Shown in pieces: positions 48,557-60,000 of a stretch of DNA of 60,000 nucleotides. This stretch comes from Takakia lepidozioides. Its lineage: Eukaryota; Streptophyta; Takakiopsida; Takakiales; Takakiaceae. The stretch covers positions 13,456,001 to 13,516,000 of the forward strand of contig CM060732.1 of NCBI GenBank assembly GCA_030704615.1, written 5' to 3'. A program made the translations under genes and the position numbers. Positions within the stretch are counted from its first letter, which is position 1. Each line of letters begins with the position of its first letter. The notes beneath the pieces were generated by a model. That model saw only the letters and a program-made list of their open reading frames with translations, was not told where the DNA came from and did not search any database.

Positions 48557-49490
48557 GATGGTTGCCATCCAAATGATTTTTTTTGCTTTGAAACTTTTCC
48601 AGTCTGTTCACTATACCATCTGATAGGTCCCGGACAAATATGAGATTAAATGAAATTCATTCAAGGGGCGATCCAATCGTTGCCCATCCAAATGATTTTT
48701 TGTTTGCTTTCAAACTTTGCTAGCATTCTCTACGTACTATCCGAAATGTCCCGGACAAATATGAGATCAAACGAAACTCATTCAAAGGGCGATCGAATAG
48801 TTGACCATCCAAATGATTTTTGTTTACTTTGAAACTTTGTCAGTATGTTCAACATACCATCTCACAGGTCCCGGGCAAATATGAGACCAAACGGAATTCA
48901 TTCAATGGGCCAACAGACAGTTTTCCATCCAAATGATTTTTGTTTGCTTTTGAAACTTTGCCAGTATGTTCAACATACCATCTCACAGGTCCTGGACAAA
49001 TATGGCATCAAATGAAATTCATTCAAATGACGATCATAGTTCACCATCTAATTGATTTTTGTTTGCTTTGAAACTTCGCCAATAAAAATGATTTTTTTTT
49101 TCTTTGAAACTTTGCCAATATGTTCAACATACCATCTAACAGGTCCCGTATTAATATTAGATCAATCAAAATTCATTCAGTGGGCCAATGGATGGTTGCC
49201 TATCCAAATGAATTTTGTTTGCTTCGAAACTTTGTTTTAAATGTTCAACGTACTATCTCAAAGGTCCCGGACAAATATGAGATCAATCGAAATTCTTTCA
49301 GTGGGCCAACGGATGGTTGTCCATCACCATGATTTTTGATTGTTTTTTGAAACTTTGCTTGTATGTGCAACATACCATCTTATAGGTCCCGGACAAATAT
49401 GAGATCAACCGAAACTCATTCAAAGGCGATCGAATCGTTGCCCATCCAAACGATTTTTGTTTGCTTTCAAACTTTGCTAGTTTGCTTCAT
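48557..49490 (+). repeat. ~119-bp tandem satellite, about 7.5 copies
   Basis: Units start with CCATCCAAATGATTTTTGTT near 48566, 48686, 48805, 48926, 49042, 49200, 49320 and 49442, and contain TTTGAAACTTTGCCAG, CATACCATCTCACAGGTCCC and ACAAATATGAGATCAA blocks. One copy near 49042-49090 is shortened and partly duplicated. Copies differ by about 10-20 percent. No coding region is supported. Confidence 0.85.
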
Positions 49491-49499
49491 ATATTGATG

Positions 49500-50060
49500 C
49501 ACTTGGACTTAGATGACATTGGGCACTTGGGCCAACAATACAAGCTACCCCAAAATTCGGGAAAATAGCAAAGTGGGCTTTTATGGACAATGATTGGAGC
49601 CTCGACATGACATATAACAATAATGATTGGACATATTACTATTCAATAAATTCATGAAAAAAAAAAAATTGGGCTTTAACATAGGAGACGAACTTGGATA
49701 CATATGAGATTGCACTTGGGCTTAGATGACACTGGACACTTGGGCCTCTACAGAGAGATGCACTTGGATACATGAATAGAAGATTGCACTTGGGCTTAAA
49801 TGGGCCTCGACATACGAGACGCACTTGCATACATAGGAAATTACACTTGGTCTTAGGTTTCAATTCTTCACACGTAGGCCAAAGGCGTAGGCTACACTAG
49901 AGGTCGCACTTGGCCTCAACAATAGTGGGATAGATAGGAAATTGTACTTGGTCTTAGGTTTCAATTCTTCACACATAGGCCAAGGCACATGCTACCCTAA
50001 AGGTCGCACTTGGGCCTCGACATAGAGGACGCGCTTGGTTACGTAGAAGATCTTACACTT
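49500..50060. repeat. Degenerate repeat with GCACTTGGGCTTAGATGAC units
   Basis: Blocks such as CACTTGGGCTTAGATGACA, CACTTGGGCC and TTTCAATTCTTCACAC recur several times (for example 49712 and 50057; 49858 and 49957), giving an irregular tandem structure. No gene is supported. Confidence 0.6.
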
Positions 50061-51548
50061 GGGCTTAGATGACACTGGACACTTGGGCCAACGGCATAGG
50101 CTACCCTAATTAGAGCATCCCACCACGCCAACGGAACATGAGGGTATGGTGGGCGGAAACGTCCCCACCTATATCCCATGAAAAGCGCGCACTGAATATC
50201 GTTCCGTGCACTGAACCCGGGGCTGTATTCTGTGCAGAGAATACGCCCTTGAATCCAAGTCAACGTGACTAAGCGCATGCGTGTTACCATCTCGGCGTGG
50301 ACCTCGCCCCTTCCTGCGAATGGGAGGCGAGGTGAGCGGGGATAGCGTGGGCGATTTAGGGACAATTGTGTGCGCGAGTCGGGCTGCCGTGCCACAGAAC
50401 CCAGCATGAACCCAGCATGCCCTGGATCGATGACACTATCTTTGGCGTTATAGGGAGTTTTTCGGGCTCAAGGGTGGGGATGTTCTAAGAAGGTAAATAG
50501 AAGAGAGCACATTGTGCATCAAAAGGGGAGGGAGAGAGAAAGGGGGCCGCAATAATGGGGGGAATGAGGCAGGGCGGGCCCGGAGGGAGGGAGGGCGCGG
50601 CGACCGCCTGCATCTGTACGCGCCCTTCGCTGCTCGACCCGTCTCTTCTCTCGTCTCATCTCTCTTCCCGCTCTCCCGTGCGCCTCACCGCGCTGCAGCA
50701 ACCGCGGCACAAGCGCGCGCAGGCGGGGGAAAGAGAGTAGAGAGTGGTCGGGTAGTCATCTTGGTGTTGGTGCGGGGCCGTGATATGGTGGCGGTGGGGC
50801 GCATTGGGTGTGGAAAAAAAGAGCTGTGGAGTGTGCAGCGAGCGTGATGAGGAGGATCGAGTTGTGTCCCCGGGGGGAGTGGAGGGAGGAGATTAGTGTG
50901 GAACAAGGAGGTTCATCCTGTGGTTTTTAGCTTGTGCATCCCCTGGCTGTGAACCCTACGAGCACATTTTTGGAAGTAGATGTGTAACCACGTTATTTTA
51001 TTTGTCTAGGGGGAGCAGTGGCACAGACTGAGGGATGAGGGCGGAAGTGTAGCCGAAGGGATGTCGGGGCTGATTGGTTTTCACACTGAATGGCGATTCT
51101 TATTTGGACTGAGCACGATATGCAGGACCCTGTAACAGGGAACGAGCAGTGTGATAGGAGGAGGTGAGCACATGAGGCTGGTCGTGTTTCTGTAGAGGTG
51201 CTACTCTGGCTGACATTCCGACTCCAACTTTTGTTGATATCGATACCCTATGTAAGGTGTAAAGTGACGTCTTGTTCATACTGCAGACCAATGCAACATC
51301 TGGTTCCTAGTACAGACCTCTTCTGTAACCGTGCCATGTGCGAAACGGGCCTATGCAATATGGTGAATTTCCCAGGATTAAGCATTTGAAGAGTTGTTGA
51401 TATGTCGTGTCGGAGATCTCCATGGGTGACGAAACGTAATGTGCACTTGTCTTAAGCACCGATGAGCACCTCGGCAACGTGATTCTTTGTCTAATGCAAC
51501 AGGGGCAAAGATCTCAGCATCGTTTAAGGCAATCACATAGTTGGCACG
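50061..51548 (+). promoter_or_regulatory. Upstream region of the katanin p80 gene
   Basis: GC-rich from about 50500 to 50880, with CT-rich and GGGCGC-type stretches, consistent with a promoter and 5' untranslated region. Open frames here (50512-50847 plus, 50039-50407 minus) are low-complexity or unsupported. The first recognisable coding exon begins at 51549. A non-coding first exon and intron may lie in between. Confidence 0.35.
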
Positions 51549-53453
51549 ATGAAGCGTGCCTACAAACTACGTATCCTCGCTCATCCCTTGGGGTCTTTTT
51601 TTTCATGGTTCGCAACATGTATCGGCACTATACACTTGCTACCCTCATTTGGCAATGCACGTTATCTTGCCATTTGTGATCATCTTCTTCTTTTCTCTGG
51701 CTATGCTGGCCTCATCCATGTATTTGCGAATATCTGCAATGCAGCGAAATGCAAGATCCGTTGTGGCGTCCTGCTATCTGCAGTGTTTGCAAAGTATAGG
51801 TAACGCACATATCGTGCTATGTAGAAGCCTGTAGCTTTTGCAGCTCGAGTCCCTGAAGCTAGAGTATTAGAAACAGATAGTCGACCTTGACAAGGAGGTG
51901 GCAGAGGAGTTTGTGGCTCACACATCGGATGTCAATTGCCTCAAAATTGGGAAGAAGTCATCCAGGGTGCTGGTCACTGGAGGCGAGGATCACAAAGTCA
52001 ATATGTGGGCCATTGGCAAGCCAAATGCTATCCTGGTAGGTTTGCTTTCTCTTTTTCCTTCCATCAAACTGCTGATCTTCTGGGGTTTTTCCATGAAGTC
52101 TACTGGGTAGTTTTGTAGGTGCCACACCAAAGCAGTAAGGCAACAAAGGTTTCCTGTTACATCAACTTCCAAATTTTGTCTTTGGTTGCACTTTGGAGGT
52201 GTAGTGGGCAAAGGACTTGGCTGTCAATTAGGTGAAGATGAGTTCTAGTTATTTACTGAAGTGCTGGAAAGTCGGGATATCACAAGTGTTGAAGAGTTCA
52301 GTATCCAGTCGACCTAACTATCTCTCTATGACTCATCAAACGTGATTCTTATGCATTGATCAGCACGGTCATTTTGGTTGAAGCTGATGACTCATCAGTT
52401 TCATGATTATCAAATATCACCATCTGCAGAGTTTGTCAGGCCATTCAAGTGCTGTGGAGTCTGTCACATTCGATGCAGCAGAAGTTCTTGTCGTTGCAGG
52501 GGCTGCCAGTGGAACCATCAAACTCTGGGACCTTGAGGAAGCTAAAAGTAATCTGATCTGTACCCTTGCGTCTAGCTGACTTTATGACTCTCAACCTTCC
52601 CATTTTCAGTCTATGACAAGCTGTAGGGATTCAGTGTTGTAGAAGAGTGCATTTGCGCTTCACTTAATCTGCTAGTGAAGCCATTTGTACCATAATTGGT
52701 GCCCTGACAAAGAATGTGTCTGGATGGTTTTTGCAGTTGTACGCACCCTCACAGGTCATCGATCCAACTGCGTAGCTGTGGACTTCCACCCCTTTGGAGA
52801 ATTCTTTGCTTCTGGATCTCTGGATACTAACCTCAAAATCTGGGACATAAGACGAAAGGGATGCATTCACACTTACAAGGGGCACACTCGAGGTGTCAAC
52901 TCGATCAAATTTAGTCCTGATGGTCGCTGGGTTGTTTCCGGTGGAGAAGACAACGTAGTTAAAGTGCGCTCTCAACTATGCTATAATACCGTATTGAGAA
53001 CTCTTTGTTTATTGGGGTTCCACTTTTAAATAGTTATGGCACCTTTGGCATCCAACCTTAATGGATCCTACTGGTGTCTTGACACAACGCAAGAGTGCTT
53101 AACAGAAAAATTTCTTTTTTCATGTAACATGAGCATGCTACTTGACTAGGAAGCCTACTCATAAATTCATAACTTCGTGTCAGTCAGTTTGTTGTACAGT
53201 TTTAACATGGCGATGAGTTCACTTAAGAATAAGCTCTGATTATTGCTAAACCTTAAGCAAAACAGTCACTCCAGTCAGAAGATACGCTTCTATGAAACAC
53301 GCTCTTTGTACAGCAGTAAATAGCTATTTTACTTTATAGCTTGTAGTTTCAAGCTTAGAACCAGAATCCTAGGTAGGTTAAGTATGCATGCTCCTGTTGC
53401 TTGCACTCTAGCCAGAGCTGGGTGATCACCTGAGTCACATCTCCAATTCCTTG

Positions 53454-53484
<31 letters not shown>

Positions 53485-56400
53485 AGTTTTGCATTCTGTC
53501 CTTAAGCTCCCGACGAGATGAATTCAAGGTCAGATGGTGGGGTCAGCTGCAACATATGCCCAACACCAGATATCCTAAGTTAATCGACTCTATATCTTGG
53601 AAACAAGACCGCCCTGTCAAACAGGCTAAGTCCTGGCAGAAGAGAGTAGAAGAGATCCTCAAGGACCTGGACCTGGATCCGCAAGTCTTGACCCTGCTGG
53701 ATAAATCTGACTTAGAGGCTGTAGTGTCCTCAGCCATGTCTGTTGCCATGAGATTGTCTGATGAAAATGAAGTTAGGCAGAAAACTTCCCTGAACTTGTT
53801 TCCAGTCTGTGACATGGGGGAGGACATCTTGGATGACCTCAAGGGTCTACCCACTCTCGGCACTAGACTGAAATTTAAACTCAGGGCAGGAAGCCTACCT
53901 TTGAACAGCAAACAGAAGCAGAGAGGAAAGGGAGAGTGCAATTGCCCGTTGTGTGGGCAATCTGAAGACAGTATTCATTTTCTGATACACTGTCCGGGGT
54001 TCTCTCACCAAAGAGACGCTTTCTTCAAATCTATCAAGGGAATTGTGCCTGTACCCCTGTTTACCAACTTTGAAAGTCTCGAGGCTGAGCCAAAAGCCCA
54101 GGCCCTCCTGAGGCCTAGTTTTTGGGCAAATCACACACAGCAGATTGATGCTTGTGTGAAGGGATTTCTAGAGGATATCTGGAAAACCCGGATTAATTCT
54201 ATATATGAAGGTAAGTCTTACTACCAACGTCAGCCCCTGACAGAGGTAGGTTCTGTCCCTTTTGTTCCCGCTCAAACTGGGCGCGGGGTCAATGGCCACA
54301 AGGCTACGGCAAACAACGTCTTATGAGTACAATCTCTCTCTCTCTCTCTCTCCTTGCCGCTCATAACTCTGGAATGACCTTCCTAGTTTAGGGGTCTGAG
54401 AAATAGGAAATTGACTGCATGATGTCATGTATGGCAGTTATGGGATTTAACAGCGGGGAAGCTTATGCATGACTTCAAACATCACGATGGTCAGATCCAG
54501 TGTCTCGACTTCCATCCACATGAATTTCTTCTGGCCACAGGTAATGGTGCTTTCTCCCCTTGAGGTGTAATGATATACTAACCTTTGGGATGCAAATGTT
54601 TCTTGGTAGGCAGGCATGTGAAGGGAATGCAGCCGCTGGTTAACTTTCCTCAGCAGCAAGCCGACCTAAGCCACACTTAACTCACATTTTCCTGGTATCC
54701 AGGAGGTTTGACAGAATGTCTATAGACCCGCATGGGGTGCCCCATTTTGAGCATGCAATATATCTAAGTCTGTCACTTTTTTTGGTCACATTGGACTTCG
54801 ACATATAGGACTGTTATGCCACTGATAAAGCATCTATGCCATTAAATTTGGGTTCACATTTGTAGCTAGGTATAAGTCTCCGGGGGTATCTGCGCTTGAC
54901 CTCTCTACTGCTAGGATGTGATCTTCCATACTAGAGTATGAAAGGTATTGGTGCAGACAGTAACTAACTTATTTTTGTCCCTTAACTGCTTGTCAAGCAG
55001 AGCCTAGTTGGAGAAATGGATCAATCTGGTACGCTTATTTGAAATGATGTTGTAGAATGATGTATACCTTGTTCTGAATAGAGCTGGTCCTTTTTGGTCA
55101 CTTGCAGGTGCTGCAGATAGGACTGTCAAATTTTGGGATCTTGAAACTTTTGAGCTCATTGGCTCAGCTGGACCAGAGGTAACCAAAGTGAACTGTGTCA
55201 CTATGTGTCAGCATGCAACTTGCTGAGTATCAGCTAACCATGACGTTTACCACTGCCTGGCAGGTTTTGCATGTAGTGATTTCATTTGTTGCCCATATCA
55301 ATCTTGTGACCATATGAAGTACAACCCTTTTGGTGTGCTTGAGAATAGTTCTCTTTTGGGGAATTTTAGAGATTGTTACACAACATCCCTCCTGTGTATG
55401 TTAAACTCTACATGTCGGGTTTTTGTGTATGTGTTTGGCTGTGATTTCCTAGCATATGTGCTCAGTACATGAAATTAATATTAGAAAAACAGGATATGCA
55501 AGGTTGGAGATTTGTTTTTATTTACTGGTTCCTTTCTTGAATTAACATTGTGTAGGTCACTGGAGTGCGTTCGATGGTTTTCAATCCTGATGGTCGAACT
55601 TTGCTTTCGGCAATGCATGATAGTCTGAAGGTGAGAGTGTGTGTGTACCTTTACACACCAGGAAACTCCAATTTTTTAGCTGAGCTTATGTATGACTAGT
55701 GACTGTAATATTATGCTTTTCTATCATGTTGAGAGGTAGTACCGCCAAACAAAGCATGTATCAGTCATCCCAATTTTGTTCATTGCCTGATGATTACCCT
55801 CAAGATCCCTCCTACAGCTGTTAAGTAGGCACACGATAAGATCCTGAGATGTGTGGGAGGGCCTGGCAGGTTCTGTCATGGGAACCATTAAGATGTCACG
55901 ATGTAGTGGATGTCGGCTGGCACAAGTTGGCTGATCTCTGCATACATGAAGGGAAGCTGCTGGGGTGCTCCTACAATCAAAGCTGCGTGGGTGTTTGGGT
56001 GGTGGATCTTTCGGTATGAAAGATGCATCTGCTTCCTCTGCACTGGTCTACTTGCTACAGTTGAATGGAAGTTCTTAAAAAGCTCCTCAAAATTTACCCC
56101 ACTTGTGATTCTAGTCTGTGCAACTTTAATATCCCCACTGACCTTGTTAATATGTTTATTGCAGCGTGTTGCTCCATATCAAGCTGGAAATGCAGGTCGA
56201 GCTGGGAGCATCATAGGTGCCAAGTTTGGAGCCAATGGGCATCAATCAGGTCAGCAAATGAGTACTGCAAGCATGAAGAGTGACACAGTTACTTGTGGCC
56301 TTCCACAGATGATGGAAATGGCCATGAAGGGTGTGAAACTGGCTCCTTCCAGCAAGAGTAAGCTGTCATGTCTCATGATCCTTGTGGAGTTGGATTTTGG

Positions 56401-59400
56401 GTGTTTTATGGGTGTACTCTCTATCTTTTTTAGTTGTTGAGAGGGAAGATATGATCGTTTCAATGCTGAATCCCTCATTGGAGTTTGTACACTCTGGTTG
56501 GGAGAATCATACACACTAACTGAAGATCAAGATAAGGGTGACCTGATCTTGAATTGCAAGCTTGGATTCCACTCACTTTGAAGGCCCTTGGGAGCAGCTG
56601 CAGAGAGTGAGGCTCCACTGCAGCGTGCAGGGACACCGATAGGCAGCAGAGGAACTGCACCCATCACCACTTCAGCACCTGCTACCCCTGTGACACCACG
56701 TAGAAGCGGTTTGACAACACCCAAGGCTCCAGCCATGAACACTGTGTCCCGGGTTGTGAGAGCTGATGCAATACCAGCCACTCCAAGGTCTGGTGCAGAT
56801 CCAGGTTCTGCTCGGCATGCTGCAGATGATAGCAGGTCAGCCTTAGGTGTTGGAGTAGGATCAGCTACAAAGTCAGATGAGCACAATACAGAGTGCCTGC
56901 AAAGTGATGCTGGAGCAGATACCCGTAGGATAGACGTTACGAGGCATGGCGAGGTTGCGGGGTCAGCTCAACGAAGCTCAAATGGTGCTGACAGAAGTAT
57001 ACTTGACTCAACCTTTCAGTGGTCAGACAAGCCTAGCTGTGACACAGGGGGGGCTACTGGAGAGGAGGATAGTAGTTGGAATGGGTCCAGAAGTTTCAGA
57101 CGCAGTGCCTCTTTTGGAGTTCAGGGGGATGTGGTACAAGGAGGATCTCTTTCTCAGTCCTTTACAGGTCTGCACTAACAACTGGGTACTGCTGATTTCT
57201 TGCACTTTAGCCAACCTCTTTTACAGGCACTTGGAGTTCTAGTTGTTTCCTTCATATGGATGGGTTGAAATGTCTGAGAGGCTCATTTCTTTGAGTCAAG
57301 CATCCTGTATTGTCTTTGCCTGGGAGGGGATACTGTGGTGTGCTTGAAGAGGCAAGGATAAATGCAGCATGAACCAATGTTGGTGTTGCAATACGTGGAT
57401 CACAGATGACATGGCTTGTCCTCAACTAGGGAGACACATGACAGGAACGGAGGCTTCTACAACAGGTAGCAACAGACGATACATGCAGTACACGTTCATT
57501 ATGATGGTTTTGGGAGACGTAAATTTGGAACAAAGGATGACACCCTCAATCTATATTTTCGAGTTCTTTAGGACACCTAAAAACTACAGTAGACTGTTGA
57601 AAACGTATGTTTCCCAGCATTTATGCAATCAGCTCAATGATGAAAGCTCTTGGTACTGCATTGTGGTAAATAGTGCAGCTGGCAGAACATGTAGAGCCCG
57701 TACGCCTCGCATGGGTCATGTTTGGATAGCTGATTTGTACAAATACTCTTGCTCTCGCTTAGCTCTTAGATCATAGAGGCTAAGAAGGGGCACATGTTCC
57801 ACAACAATGCTCAGGCGAGAGGAGCCCATCCAACTTTTGGGAACCTGGAGAGCATCATCCTTTCCGCATCTCTTTCAGTCTCCTTCTGCACTACAGATTC
57901 CTGCTGCTTCATTCTCAATTATCAGGAGAGAGCTTAATAGCTCAGTGGTATTCTATCACAGGGACAATTTCCAATCACGAGGATGTTTGATGTATCTGTG
58001 CAGCATTTTACTTCTTTTTACCTTATGGTAACATAGGCCAAAGTGGCTAAGGAGGGTATGCAGGATTCAGGCCACCTTGCAAGCATCATATTCGGACACA
58101 AAAGAAACATACTATAGCTGAATGCTGAAGCAGACTGTCTCTATCATTTGATGTCTATTAATGTGCTCGATCAGAAGACTTCTTAGAAAGTCATTTGTAT
58201 GTCCCTTTTCAGCTGTCACCTGAGCCTGTAGTCTGTAAATCTTGTACACTGTCTTGTTGATCTGCTTTTGTAGAGTATATTATGGGCATGACTGTGTTGA
58301 AAATGTCTACTTCTCCATTATCCTGGTGACAGCTTTCTTCTAAATGTTTGGTAGGTCGTGTTGACGCTGGAAGAAGAAAAGCTTTACTGGCACAATGGGA
58401 AAGAAAGGACAGACCCAGTTCTGTGGAGGAGAGGAAAGAGAGGCCAAGTCTCCTCAGTGAGAGGAAAGACAGGCCAAGTTTCCTGGAGGAAAGGAAACAG
58501 AGGCCCAATTTTCTGGAGGAGAGAAAAGAGAGGTCAAGGTTTTTTGAAGAAATTCCAAGTTTTTTGGAAGCACCCCACATGTCTTCCAATGGTGCAGTGA
58601 AGACACTTGGGTTGGATATCAACTCATTCGTTCCGGTATGTTTTCAATTTAACCTCTTTATCTCTTGGCATGGTGGGAAATTGTCTTGAGTGATACACAA
58701 TTTTGATCCAATTGCCAAGTATAAGACTCAGGACAAGAGGGATGGGTGGGAATACCAGATTATTTTCTTTTGGTAAGGTCACCCTCATGTGCATACAGTT
58801 TGCTGTGCTGTCATTAGTACGTTCTACCACAAGCAGAAAGAGATGAGCATTTGAGCTCAGCTTAGGGTTCATTATAGTTCAACAATGATGTGTGGTCTCT
58901 GCGAAATATGAGAATTTAAGCAACATGCAGAAAGGTCAAAGGCGCTGCAGCTACGCATTTGATAGAAGGGCTCTCTTTTGTTGCTTTGAGCTCCTTCAGA
59001 TCTGCTATGCTGCAAACAAGTAACCTGTAAGAGTTAGCGGAGGAATTGTCGTCACACACTCTGTTCCCAATGTCATTTGAAGTGATCTCTGCTCTTGTGG
59101 CACATCTTTATTTTTTTGTTATGATTCAGTCTGTTGATATTTGTGGATTCTCTGCTGGATTTAGTGCTTCACAAGTAGGTGGTATCACAAGATTTTGCCT
59201 CCATTTTTTCAAATGGTGTGTATGTCTGTGTGCCTGTTTGTTGGAAAGTGCAGAAAGGTAGTCACATCACATCAGAGAGAGCAGGGGCAGCAGTGAAACA
59301 TGACACAGAGGTTATTTAGGAGCTGATGAGACAGCACCATACCATGGCCAGCATCATGCAATCCCGTCTCACTAACATGCAGGTGTTCTCTCATCCCATA

Positions 59401-60000
59401 AGAAGCTTTAGCAGGGTATAGCTTTAGTCAGCTGCTTCTGGTGGAGTCATAGTTGATGGCCAGCGGTGGATTCCTCTTTGCATAAGAGTAGATCAATCAG
59501 GTCAATCACTCTCTATAGGTACTCCGGGAAGATTCTGGAATTTAAATGGTTGTTGGTGGAATGCAGAAGTGGTTACAAGAGGTTATTATTTCCTTAAAAA
59601 TTGTATTTGTAGTTTATTGACTTTGATTTTCTCCATGGCATCTTAGTACGCCTTATCAAAGTAACATCAGGGTTGAAACTGGGGGTGAAATTTACTGTCA
59701 TATAGATGCAGTAATGGTAGGAGACTTGACGGTTGCATAAGGGTGAATGCTTTATAAAGACTAACAGGGAAAATTTAATGTTTGCTGTTTGGACGTTGTA
59801 GCTTGGAGCTAATGTGCTGAGTGTGTGGGATACTATTCTCTGCGTAACCTGGTGATACCTTTGAAATGAAATTCAAGATGATAGTTCAGTGCTCCCACAT
59901 CTAACTGCAAGCTGGACTGCAATGTATTGCAGGTGGTCAGACGATTTTGGACCAAAAATGACGTGAAAGGTGCAGTCGAAGCAATGAAGAAGATGACAGA
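51549..60000 (+). CDS. KTN80: Katanin p80 WD40-repeat subunit (3' end beyond window)
   Basis: Exons in phase: 51549-51570, 51905-52035, 52430-52547, 52737-52963, 54438-54540, 55108-55178, 55556-55630, 55870-56013, 56165-56357, 56598-57167, 58355-58635, 59320-59382 and 59933-60000 (continues). The 22-base first exon gives MKRAYKL. The WD40 propeller is complete: [113 protein letters not shown] and [18 protein letters not shown] low-complexity Ser/Thr/Pro linker and a charged 10-residue repeat follow. [17 protein letters not shown] and [18 protein letters not shown] then start the con80 domain that binds katanin p60. KTN80 targets the severing complex to microtubule branch points and crossovers in Arabidopsis. 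The exon 10 acceptor (56597) and the possible absence of an exon between 58635 and 59320 are the least certain points. Intron 4 holds a LINE fragment. Confidence 0.93.
53450..54352 (+). mobile_element. 5'-truncated LINE with (TC)n tail in katanin p80 intron 4
   Basis: A frame open from about 53508 to 54326 encodes the C-terminal part of a LINE polyprotein, including the zinc motif [17 protein letters not shown] (53946-53996), followed by the tail GGCCACAAGGCTACGGCAAA, then CTTATGAGTACA and (TC)n. A (TC)n run also lies just 5' of the fragment (53453-53480). The reverse transcriptase domain is absent. The frame is unbroken, so the insertion is fairly young. Tails of the same family are at 10130-10385. 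It lies in the sense orientation between exons 52963 and 54438. Confidence 0.75.
58399..58548 (+). repeat. In-frame 30-bp minisatellite in katanin p80 (10-residue repeat x5)
   Basis: Five consecutive 30-base units encode variants of [10 protein letters not shown] (first [10 protein letters not shown], last [10 protein letters not shown]) in the linker between the WD40 propeller and con80. All copies keep the frame and the ERK start, so the repeat is translated. It is rich in alternating charge and probably forms an extended or helical spacer. Confidence 0.88.

Noticed and set aside
50512-50847. 111-codon plus-strand frame upstream of katanin p80
   Set aside because: Low-complexity Gly/Arg/Ala composition in a GC-rich promoter-like region; no similarity recognised.
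57369-57776. 135-codon plus-strand frame inside katanin p80
   Set aside because: The exons on either side (ending 57167, starting 58355) join in phase without it, and it shows no p80 similarity.

Overview
The window looks like nuclear DNA of a streptophyte, most likely a charophycean alga such as Chara or a close relative. That is inference. The support is: intron-rich genes whose exons match land-plant proteins (FTSHI1, ATXR2, katanin p80), a chromovirus primed by plant-type initiator Met-tRNA, and very repeat-rich intergenic DNA. No bacterial or organellar gene organisation is seen.

Layout. Positions 1-3300 hold the 5' half of FTSHI1 on the minus strand, an inactive FtsH-like plastid AAA protein. 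It is head-to-head with a complete 16-exon ATXR2-type SET-domain gene (5162-11986, plus). From 13 to 35 kb lies an accessory block. It has two decayed plus-strand genes of one family (X1, 13465-17603; X2, 28128-33605) that join a ParB-like 'DGNHR' segment to a C-terminal beta-class DNA methyltransferase-like domain. Three minus-strand copies or fragments of a MULE-like transposase with a SWIM zinc finger (T1, 19677-21580; T2, 22269-25684; T3, 33627-35200) lie with them. X1/T1 and X2/T3 are convergent (tail to tail), the arrangement of mudrA/mudrB in MuDR. Between and inside them sit clusters of palindromic satellites centred on GGCGCC; in one cluster the units alternate orientation about every 73 bp.

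From 35.2 to 37.7 kb there is an unrecognised broken reading frame, then an AT-rich island with three tandem F-box-like copies, of which only the first is open. From 38.0 to 48.3 kb runs an array of short hairpins (arms GCGACCGCC and GGCGGTCGC), interrupted by a full-length but frameshifted Ty3/gypsy chromovirus (38340-45323, 5-bp target duplication TTGGC), a tRNA-derived SINE, and a small SAP-domain-like exon. A roughly 119-bp tandem satellite follows (48.56-49.49 kb), then a degenerate repeat. From 51549 to the right edge is most of the katanin p80 (KTN80) gene: the WD40 propeller is complete, the linker carries a 10-residue minisatellite, and the con80 domain begins just before the window ends.

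The three host genes have unrelated roles (plastid protein import/proteostasis, histone methylation, microtubule severing). The most novel content is the repeated pairing of a ParB/DNA-methyltransferase-like gene with a MULE transposase, which suggests a mobile element that carries its own DNA-modification-type accessory protein. Both copies of the accessory gene here are pseudogenes, so function must be tested on intact copies elsewhere in the genome.
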